Part shown: one piece after another, positions 36,264 to 44,500 of the stretch | Numbering within the stretch: position 1 is the first letter of the stretch | Layout: every line of letters starts with the position of its first letter | Origin: Verrucomicrobiota bacterium | Lineage (GTDB): Bacteria; Verrucomicrobiota; Verrucomicrobiia; Opitutales; Opitutaceae | NCBI GenBank assembly: GCA_019510185.1 | Contig: JAEKKV010000026.1 | Location: 1 to 54,825 of the forward strand | Direction of reading: 5' to 3' | DNA: 54,825 bases | Made by a program: the position numbers and the translations under genes | Notes under the pieces: generated by a model | Seen by the model: the letters and a program-made list of their open reading frames with translations, nothing else | Told to the model about the DNA's origin: nothing | The model's database searches: none

Positions 36264-37289
36264 TTAAAACGGCGGGCGCGAGAGACCGAGCCGGGTGAGC
36301 ACCCGGGCGATGGCGCCGGGCGGCTTGGGCCGGAATTCCGGCGGAACCTGCCCGATCAAACCGGAGCGGATGGCGGTCACCAAGGGTGTGACGCCGTCGT
36401 AGTTGCGCACCGCGAGCATTTCCGCGGAAAGCAGGCCGGGGGGAATCTGGTCGAGGTGGCCTTCGCAGGCAGCGGCGTGCAGCGGCGTGTCGCCGTGGTC
36501 GTTCCGGGTGAGCAGCAGGTCGCGGGTGAGTTGCTCGCGGGGGATGCGGTCAAGCTGACCCGTCTCGGCCGCGGCGTGAATCACGGTATAACCGGTCTTG
36601 CTCGTGAGGATAAGGTTGCCCTGTACCAGCGCCGTGGCGGGGATCTGGTCGAGGTGACCGGCGATGGCGGCGGCGTGAATGACGGTGTCGCCGGCCTTCG
36701 TTTTCAACAGCAATGCCTGGGGCGTGAGACGCGCCGCCGGCACCTGGTCGAGGTGACCGTTGAGCGCGGCGATATGCAGGACGGTTTCACCGCTGACATT
36801 GCGGGCGGCGAGGAGCGCGTCGGTCAAAAACTCAGGCGGCAGCCGGTCGAGCGTGCCGTTTTCCGCGGTCTCGTGGATGAGCGTGTTGCCCAGGTCGGTG
36901 CGGATGAGCAGGAGGTCTTGGTCCAAGAAGTCGGTGGGCAACTGATCGAGATGACCGGAAGCGGCGGCCAGGTGGAGGACCGTGTAGCCGGAATTGCTGC
37001 GGGCGAGGAGGCTGTCGCGCGAGAGCAGATGAGGCGGAAGCTGCGCGAGATGGCCGCCGTAGGCGGCATGATGCAGCGGAGTGTAGCCGGAGTCGTTTTT
37101 CAGCAGCAGCGAGCTGGGTTGAAGAACCTCGGGCGGGAGATCGCGCAGACGCCCATATTTGGCCGCGGCATGCAAGCCGGTGGTTCCCGAGGCGTTGCGT
37201 GCGGTGAGTTGTTCCGCTGACAGCATTTGGGCGACGTCACGCGTGAGGGTTCCATCACGTATAGCGGCGAGCAGCGCGTCGGTTTCCAT
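36264..37289 (-). CDS. Ankyrin-type repeat protein
   Basis: 341 aa made almost wholly of repeats about 33-34 residues long: roughly G-x-T-x-LH-x-AA-x-x-GHLDQ-hydrophobic-P, then LL and a charged linker. About eight or nine units can be counted. The LHxAA core is the ankyrin signature; the second helix consistently carries GHLDQxP (x hydrophobic), a highly regular variant. No signal peptide or transmembrane segment, so cytoplasmic. Ankyrin proteins bind other proteins; the partner is unknown. Start is at ATG 37289; the frame stays open upstream but runs into the divergent regulator pair. Confidence 0.83.
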   Translation of the reverse strand: METDALLAAIRDGTLTRDVAQMLSAEQLTARNASGTTGLHAAAKYGRLRDLPPEVLQPSSLLLKNDSGYTPLHHAAYGGHLAQLPPHLLSRDSLLARSNSGYTVLHLAAASGHLDQLPTDFLDQDLLLIRTDLGNTLIHETAENGTLDRLPPEFLTDALLAARNVSGETVLHIAALNGHLDQVPAARLTPQALLLKTKAGDTVIHAAAIAGHLDQIPATALVQGNLILTSKTGYTVIHAAAETGQLDRIPREQLTRDLLLTRNDHGDTPLHAAACEGHLDQIPPGLLSAEMLAVRNYDGVTPLVTAIRSGLIGQVPPEFRPKPPGAIARVLTRLGLSRPPF

Positions 37290-37407
37290 GGGGAATGACG
37301 TGAGGGAATCCTCGGGGAGGGAAAGCGCAAAGCTAAAAACTCCGTAGCTGCTATTGGCTTTGAGTTTGCCAATGCGAAACAGTTTCGCAGCCTTGGCGGC
37401 GTAATCT

Positions 37408-37836
37408 ATGAGCCCCGTAGTGGAATCCCCTGCCGCCTCCCCCGCGGTTGCCCGTGATGCAGTCTTGGTGGTGGATGATGAGCGTCCGCTGCTGGAGGTT
37501 TTTGCGGAAGCGCTGGCGACACGTTTTGACGTGACGACGGCGACCTCGGCGCGCGAGGCGGAGTTCATTTTGCGCAAGAAGGAGTTCAAGGTTGTGATCG
37601 CCGACCATCTGATGCCGGGAGGCAATGGCATGAGTTTTCTGGTGCGCGCGCGGGAGGAGTTTCCCCACATGCAGCGCATTCTTGTGACCGGCTACATGAA
37701 GCCCGAAATGCTACTGCGCAGCGTGAACGAGGCGGCTCTTTTCCGGTACCTGCTCAAGCCCGTCTCGATGATCGATCTGGTCAACACGGTGCAGGAGGCG
37801 GCCCGGCTTCATGATCTGTCGGTGATGGCGGGCTGA
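37408..37836 (+). CDS. Single-domain response regulator, first of a tandem pair
   Basis: 142 aa, receiver domain only, with a short Pro/Ala/Ser-rich N-terminus. Acidic pair in LVVDDERPL, phosphoacceptor Asp in VIADHLMPGGNG, switch Thr in ILVTGYM, Lys in LLKPVS. TSAREAEFIL and DHLMPG are shared with the next gene. The ATGA overlap (stop 37834-37836, next ATG 37836) implies translational coupling. It is divergent from the ankyrin gene. No kinase is nearby. Confidence 0.88.
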   Translation: MSPVVESPAASPAVARDAVLVVDDERPLLEVFAEALATRFDVTTATSAREAEFILRKKEFKVVIADHLMPGGNGMSFLVRAREEFPHMQRILVTGYMKPEMLLRSVNEAALFRYLLKPVSMIDLVNTVQEAARLHDLSVMAG

Positions 37837-38228
37837 TGATCGTCGAGCCCCCAGCAATCCCGCCGGCCCGGCCGGCTGTCTTGATTGTGGATGACGAGGC
37901 GGCGCTGCGCAACGTGCTGGGCGAGATTCTGGCCGAGGATTTCGAGGTGGCCATGACGGCCTCGGCCCGCGAGGCCGAGCAACTGATGGCGCAACGGCAT
38001 TTCGACGTGGTGGTCTGCGATCACCTGATGCCGGGCGAGGTCGGCCTGGAGTTTCTCGTCCGTACACTGGAGCGCTGGCCGCAGGTGCGCCGCATCATGG
38101 TCACGGGTTACATGAATCCCGAGTTGATCTCCCGCAGCATCGGTCTCGCCGGCCTCTCCGCCTGCCTGCTCAAGCCGGTGCGCGCCGGGGAGCTGGTGAA
38201 GGCGATTCACGCGGCGTTGCAGGGCTGA
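37836..38228 (+). CDS. Single-domain response regulator, second of a tandem pair
   Basis: 130 aa, receiver domain only. LIVDDEAAL, CDHLMPG (phosphoacceptor Asp), MVTGYMNPEL and LLKPVR. It shares the TASAREAEQLM and DHLMPG blocks with the first regulator and starts one base inside its stop codon, so the two probably derive from a duplication and are made together. Its phosphorelay partner is not in the window. Confidence 0.88.
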   Translation: MIVEPPAIPPARPAVLIVDDEAALRNVLGEILAEDFEVAMTASAREAEQLMAQRHFDVVVCDHLMPGEVGLEFLVRTLERWPQVRRIMVTGYMNPELISRSIGLAGLSACLLKPVRAGELVKAIHAALQG

Positions 38229-38281
38229 GGATGCGGTGACGAGTCGCTGGCCCCGGGGCGTGTTATTTTTTCCATAACGGC

Positions 38282-38506
38282 GTGCTCGTGCAGCACGACG
38301 TCGAGGTCAAAGGCCCGGCGACGTATCGCGGAATCCCGGTTTACCAACCCCATGCCGACAAGTTGCCGAGCGAGTTGCAGGAGCACAACGAGCCCCCTCG
38401 TATCGAAATACCTGGATACGCGAATTACGCTGACGAGCTCGTAATCGTTTCTGATTGGCTCACAGAGCCGAGCCGGAGCACGGACACGGATGTCACGGAG
38501 GTATGA
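38282..38506 (+). CDS. Small hypothetical protein
   Basis: 74 aa from a GTG start, with a composition that looks coding (KGPATYRGIPVYQPHADKLP, then an acidic, aromatic C-terminal half containing GYANYADELVIVSDW). No family is recognised. It sits downstream of the two response regulators on the same strand and converges with the beta-helix gene. The start is uncertain and no Shine-Dalgarno is visible, so this is a moderate-to-low call. Confidence 0.35.
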   Translation: MLVQHDVEVKGPATYRGIPVYQPHADKLPSELQEHNEPPRIEIPGYANYADELVIVSDWLTEPSRSTDTDVTEV

Positions 38507-38520
38507 TTCGTGGCGCTTTT

Positions 38521-41337
38521 TTATTTGATGGGCGAGAGGGTGAGGCGATGGAGGTTCATCACGGCTTCACCCGGTTTTTTGGCGGGCGTAAGGGTAAGGA
38601 GCAGGGCGTCAGACTTCGTCAAGGTGATGACTCCTAGTTTCACTCTGCGATAATCACGCCAGCCACCGGTGGCGGCGAGTTTCGCGGACAGTGTCTGGCC
38701 GCCGGCTGCGAGAGTGAACTCGGTGCCGTCGCTGTGCGGATCGAGCGCGTAATCAAGGGTGACGGTATAATCGCCGGGTGTGTTGACCTTCAGCTGCCAA
38801 CAGAGGAAGTCGCCGGGGTTTTTCCAATTCTCGATGTTGCCGCCGTGCGACGCAAGGGTGCCGACGATTTCGACATCGGCGGCGAGGAGGGTGAACGAGC
38901 CATCGGCCACGGCAGAGACGATCGGGGCCTTGCTGACGGAAAATTCCTTGGGCAGGGTGACGGTGATGGCGGTGGTCTTTTGGGTGCGAAGGACGCCGAG
39001 CTTGACGGTCTGTCCGGGTTTGAAGGCGACGGATGCACGCACGAGGTCGGTCATCTCGCCAACGGCCTGATCGTTTACCGCCACGATGACGTCGCCCGTT
39101 TGAAGGCCGGCGGCGGCCAAGGCGGTGTTGACGGGGACATCGAGGGCGAGGATGCCGGATTCGCCGGCGGTGCCGAAGGCGGACATTTCGCTTTCGCCGA
39201 CGATGTTGCGGACTCGGGCGGAGAGCCAGATGCGCGGGGCGGCGCCGCGGCCGGAGCCCTGGCTCCCGGCGCGCGAGAGGTCGGGGGTGCGGGCGATGGC
39301 CTTGAGCGAGGGCTTTTGCACGCCGAACTGGTCCATCGGGAAGTTTTTGAAACCGAGGGCGAGCGCGGGAGACTCGGGTTTCACGCGGTAGTCGCCTTTG
39401 GCCGGATCAATGAACTGGGCATTGGCGACGATGGATTCGGCGTCGCGTCTGCTCTGGCGTGGGAGTCCGGTCGCGGGGACGGGGGTGGGGTTGTCGGCGG
39501 AGTGGACGAGATTTTTGTTCATTTCCTGGCCCCAAGGACGGCCTTTGAACATGCGAGCTTCGTTGTAACGGTCGCGAAAGACGATATTGCCGGTGAAGAC
39601 GTCGTCGCTGTCGTCATACCAGACGTGGGGCGAGAGACTGTTATCTACGAGGACGTTATTGTGAACGATGCGCTTGTATCCCTCGCGGAGCTTGAGACCG
39701 CCGTGGAGCATCAGGTTGTTGTAGATTTCGTAGTTACTGGAGCCGTCGTCGAGATCGACATCCCAGCCGTGATCGCAGCGCCAGCGATTGTTGCGCAGGG
39801 TGATCGGTTTGACGACGTCGAGGAAGGGAAGCTGCGGGAGTTTTTTCACCCAGTCGTTGGTGACGTCGATGTTGGCGTGCCAGAAACGGTCGCGGCCCCA
39901 GGAGTTGAAGCTGCCATGGTCGCCGGTCTCTTTGACAGTATCAAAGATGTCGCAGAATTCGACGACATGGCCGCCAAAGCAGCCGTCGCCAATGTTGATG
40001 CCGGAACGGGGCAGATCGTAAATGGAGCAGTGGCGCACGGTGATTCCTTGAGCGATGTCGATCTCCACGCCGGCGCTCTGCTTCTCGACGCGGCCGGAGA
40101 GAGTGAGCAGGCAATCTTCGACGAGGCAGTCAGCGGGATAATTGGAGGTGAGGGGGCCCGGCGTGAGGTCGATGTCCTCAAGCTTGTTGGATTGGTCGTA
40201 GTTAAAGAGCGCGCTGCGGACGGCTTTCTGGTCGCCGACGAAGCAGACGCTGCTGGCGCCGGCCTTGCGGATTTCCGTTCCGCGAATCGTCACGCGGCGG
40301 TTGTAGTTGTTAACGAATATGGCGTTGCCGCCGACCTGGTCGACGAGGGCGTCTTCCAGCGAGCAGTCCTCGGCACCATTGAAGAAGATTGCGCCGCCAC
40401 GATAGATGGCCCAGTCGGTGCGTAGGAGCGGCTCCTTCGTGTCCATGACGGTGCGGGCGGCCTGACGGAAAGCGAAGCCCTTGAGGTTGACGAAGCGCAC
40501 AGGTTTTTTCTCGTCGCCGGAAAACTCCACGAGCGTGCGCAGGCGGGTGGCCTCGATGGTGGCGGACGCGAGATCGAGGTTGGCAGGCGGGTAATAATAG
40601 AGCGTGCGGGTTTTGCGATTGAGGAACCATTCGCCGGGGGCGTCGAGTTCTTCGAAGATGTTTTCGACGAAGCGAATCTCGTTGTGAACGGCGCCGCCCC
40701 GGTTGTTTTGCCAGCCGCCTTCCTTGGTGATCTCTCCTTGGGCGTCTTTGCCGGTGATGAGCCAGGTGAAGTCGCCCCAGAGGGCGGGGTGCATGGCATG
40801 GAAGTAGCCGCCGGCGGGATCGGCCCAGCGGGATACGCGCTCCTTGCTCAGGGCGTCCTTGGAGTAGCCGTCGAAGTATTTGGCGGCGGGATTGAAGTTG
40901 GGATAACGCGCGAGAATCTGGCGCTCGCCGTTGATAAAGATCTCTTCGGTTTCGAGGTCGGCGGGGACTTGGGCCTGATGAATGCCGTCCTTGTAGGGCT
41001 TCCACGTAAGGGCCAGTTTGACGCCGCCGCTGAGAACCGCTCCGCGCTCGTGGGCGGCACGATAAACCACCGGGGCGGTGGCGGTGCCGGAATCGGTGGC
41101 GGTGAAGACGACTGTCTGCGGAAGATAGTAGGTGCCGTCGTCAAAGGTGACGGTGACGGGTTCGCGACCGGCGAGGCGGCGGGCGGCCTGTTGGGCGGCG
41201 GCGAAGGTTTGGAGCGGGGCGGCGGGTGTGCCGGGGTTGGTATCCTTGCCTTGGGGTGAGACGTAAATATCGGCGGCCAATGCGGCTGTTCCATCAAAGC
41301 AGAGTAGCAGGAGCAGGAATGCGGGAAGGGCTTTCAT
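38521..41337 (-). CDS. Secreted beta-helix protein with PDZ domain and C-terminal beta domain
   Basis: 938 aa. Signal peptide MKALPAFLLLLLCFDGTAALA. The start of the mature protein (DIYVSPQGKDTNPGT...) and the long run of short beta strands with Asn ladders (residues about 40-640) fit a right-handed parallel beta-helix such as the polysaccharide-active proteins related to GH141. Residues about 660-810 include a PDZ-like block (AAAGLQTGDVIVAVNDQAVG), followed by a C-terminal beta domain (residues about 820-930) of carbohydrate-binding style. Catalysis cannot be assigned from what I see. A PDZ domain fused to such a helix is unusual. The frame extends to 41388, but ATG 41337 starts the signal peptide. 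Confidence 0.78.
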   Translation of the reverse strand: MKALPAFLLLLLCFDGTAALAADIYVSPQGKDTNPGTPAAPLQTFAAAQQAARRLAGREPVTVTFDDGTYYLPQTVVFTATDSGTATAPVVYRAAHERGAVLSGGVKLALTWKPYKDGIHQAQVPADLETEEIFINGERQILARYPNFNPAAKYFDGYSKDALSKERVSRWADPAGGYFHAMHPALWGDFTWLITGKDAQGEITKEGGWQNNRGGAVHNEIRFVENIFEELDAPGEWFLNRKTRTLYYYPPANLDLASATIEATRLRTLVEFSGDEKKPVRFVNLKGFAFRQAARTVMDTKEPLLRTDWAIYRGGAIFFNGAEDCSLEDALVDQVGGNAIFVNNYNRRVTIRGTEIRKAGASSVCFVGDQKAVRSALFNYDQSNKLEDIDLTPGPLTSNYPADCLVEDCLLTLSGRVEKQSAGVEIDIAQGITVRHCSIYDLPRSGINIGDGCFGGHVVEFCDIFDTVKETGDHGSFNSWGRDRFWHANIDVTNDWVKKLPQLPFLDVVKPITLRNNRWRCDHGWDVDLDDGSSNYEIYNNLMLHGGLKLREGYKRIVHNNVLVDNSLSPHVWYDDSDDVFTGNIVFRDRYNEARMFKGRPWGQEMNKNLVHSADNPTPVPATGLPRQSRRDAESIVANAQFIDPAKGDYRVKPESPALALGFKNFPMDQFGVQKPSLKAIARTPDLSRAGSQGSGRGAAPRIWLSARVRNIVGESEMSAFGTAGESGILALDVPVNTALAAAGLQTGDVIVAVNDQAVGEMTDLVRASVAFKPGQTVKLGVLRTQKTTAITVTLPKEFSVSKAPIVSAVADGSFTLLAADVEIVGTLASHGGNIENWKNPGDFLCWQLKVNTPGDYTVTLDYALDPHSDGTEFTLAAGGQTLSAKLAATGGWRDYRRVKLGVITLTKSDALLLTLTPAKKPGEAVMNLHRLTLSPIK

Positions 41338-41533
41338 CAGAGGGCGATGGGGTTTCGAGGGGTATCGGAGCTTAACCGATTCACCCAAGTTCAGAAATGG
41401 ATAAAATTGGGATACTCATGGACTTTTTTAACCCTCGCAGATGGAAATCGCGTTCGGAAGGCCGAAGGCCTCGTTCAGCGGAGCGCTACTTGGCTGTGTG
41501 AGGCTGACGTATCTGTTTGGCTTTGAGACTACG

Positions 41534-44500
41534 CTAAACCTTAAGTTTGGCGCGCAGGTAGGGCGCGGTCGGGCTGCGCTTGACGGCGAGCAATCCGGCC
41601 AGCGGTCCCTGATACAGCAGTTCGCCGCCGCCCGGACCGCCGTCGGGACCGAGTTCGACGATGTAATCGGCCTCGGCGAGCAGATCGAGGTGGTGCTCGA
41701 TCACGACCACGGTGTGCCCTTGCTCCACGAGCGAGTGAAGCACGCGGATCAATTTCTCGCAGTCGCTCAGGTGGAGCCCGATGGTCGGCTCCTCCAGCAG
41801 GTACAGATTGTGCGGCTGGAGCCCGCGCGAACGTTCCTGATAACTCGCCAGTCCTTGGGCGAGTTCGGTCACGAGCTTGAGGCGCTGCGCCTCGCCGCCG
41901 GACAGGGTGGGGGACGACTGGCCCAGCGTGAGATAGCCCAGGCCGCAATCGATCATGAGCCGGCACACCTGCGAAAGCTGCGAATGGAAATCGAAGAACG
42001 CCGCCGCCTCCTCGAACGTGAGCTGGAGGACTTCGCCGATGGTTTTGTTTTTCCAGACGATGTCGGCGAGTTCGGGACCGTAGCGCAGGCCGCGGCAATC
42101 GTCGCAGGGAAGGTACGTGTCGGGCATGAAGGCCATCTCGAGCTTGATGCGGCCGGCGCCGGCGCAGGTCTCGCAACGTCCGCCGGCGGTGTTGAAGGAA
42201 AACCGTCCGGCGGTGTATCCGCGCATCTTGGACTCGGGCAACGAGGCGAAGAACTGGCGCACCAGGTCGAAGATGCCGAGGTAGGTGGCCGGGGTGGAGC
42301 GCGGGGTTTTGCCGATGGGCGACTGGTCGACTTCGATGACCGCTTTGAAACCTTGGGCGTTGCGCAGTTCCGCAAACGGCGGCGGGACGCCGCGCGCCGG
42401 CCCCGGGCCGGCTTCGGACTGGCCGCCGGCGGCCTTTAGAAAATCGCGACCGGTGAGGAGGGCCTTCTTCTGTTTGATCGCCTGGCTGACGGCGGGGTGG
42501 AGGAGGTCGCGGAAGAGCGTGGATTTTCCCGCGCCGCTGGGGCCGGCCACCATGATCAGGCGTCCGAGCGGCAGGCGCAGATCGAAGCCGCGAAGGTTGC
42601 GCAGCCGCGCGTCGGTGAGGGTGAGCCAGTTGGCGGGTGGTAATTCGCCGGGTAGGGACGTATCTCCGAGACGTCCGTTCTGGGTCGCAGGTGGTTTGTT
42701 TCGGAGCGGACGCCTCGGAGAGGCGTCCCTACCTTCAGCAACGGAACGATAGGAACCGCGCAGCGGGTGTTGAATGCCGCGGGCGAGGAAGAGTCCGGTG
42801 AGGGATTTCTCGCTGCGCTTGATTTCGGCCGGCGTGCCGTGGGCGAGCAGTTCTCCGCCGTGGATGCCGGCCGCGGGGCCGAGGTCGATGATGGCGTCGG
42901 CGCGTTCCATCAACTCATCGTCGTGTTCGACGACGAGGAGCGTGTTCCCCTTGTCGCGCAGGGCCAGCAGCGTCTCGATGAGCCGGTCGTTGTCGCGGGC
43001 ATGGAGTCCGATGGAAGGTTCATCGAGGACGTAAAGCACGCCGGCGAGATTGGTGCCGAGCTGCGCGGCGAGGCGGATGCGCTGGGCTTCGCCGCCGGAA
43101 AGCGTGTCGGTGGGGCGTTCGAGCGAGAGATAGCCGAGGCCGACGTGATCGAGGAATTTCAGGCGTTCCTCGATCTGCGGCACGATGTCGCGGGTGATGA
43201 GTTGTCCGCGCTCGTCGAGGTCGAGGGCGCGGAGATGCGCGATGAGTTGCGCCGGCGTGGTGGCGAGGAGTTCGGGGAGGGAGGGACCGAATTTGAGCTT
43301 CGAAATTTGCGATTTGAAATTGCCGCGGAGCGGAAGGCGGACGGCGCGGACGATGCGGTTAAGCCGGTCGCCGTGGCATTCGGGACAGGGCGAGCCGGCG
43401 TCGGAGATTTCGTCGCCCGACTCGATGCCCAAGGCGCGCAAACGGGCGGCGGGATCGTCGTCGTCCTCCTCGTCGGGTTCGAGCATCCAGGGGAAGATCC
43501 GTCCGTGGCCGCGGCACGAAGGACACCAGCCGCGGGGGGAGTTGTGCGAAAAATGTTTCGGGTCGAGTTCGGGGAACGATTCGCCGGTTTCAACATCGGT
43601 GCGGGTGGTGGAAAACCAGGAGATCACCTCGCCGTTGGGGAGAACGATGAAGCAGGAGCCTTTGCCGAGCTGAAGCGCGCGTTCGAGCGCTTCGGCAGAG
43701 GTCAGAGGTTTGGGGTCAGAGGGCGAATTCTTCTTCGAGGTTTTAGCAGATGCGCGAACTGACTTCTGACTTCTGACCTGTGACGTCTGCTTGAGATCGG
43801 CGACGACCACCTCGACGTCGTGCTCGGTGTAACGGTCGAGTTTTTGAAACGCATCGACGTGCAGGAGCCGGCCGTCGGCGCGCATCAGCTCGTAACCGTG
43901 TTCATCGATCCAGGTGGCGATGGGCTGGTGGTGGCCCTTGCGTCCGCGGACAAGCGGGGCGCAGAGATAAAGGTGCTTGGCTTTTTTCGCCTTCGGCGAG
44001 GCGAGAACCTTGGCGAGGAGCTTCTTGAGCTGCCCGGGCGAGAGCGGTTGCACCGGGCGGTTGGTGTCGGGGTGGTGCTGGACGCCGAGGCGGGCGTAGA
44101 GCAGGCGCAGGTATTGCGCGACCTCGGTGATGGTGGCGACGGTGGACTTGCGGGAGCCGCGGGTGATGCGCTGCTCGATGGCGACGGTGGGCGGGATGCC
44201 GGTGAGCCGGTCGATGGCGGGGCGGGGCAGTTGTTCGACGAACTGCCGGGCGTAGGGAGACATCGATTCCATGAAGCGCCGCTGGCCCTCCGCGAAGACG
44301 ATGTCGAAGGCGAGGGTGGACTTGCCGGAGCCGGAGACGCCGGTGACGACGGTGAGCTGGCGGTGCTGGATGGAGAGCGAGAGATTTTTGAGATTATTCT
44401 CCCGCGCGCCGGTGATGGTCAGGCAGGAGGCGGCGGAGCCGTAGGCGGCCGGCTCCTCGGCGGCGAGCAACGCCGGTTTGTCACGCAATACCTGGCCTAG

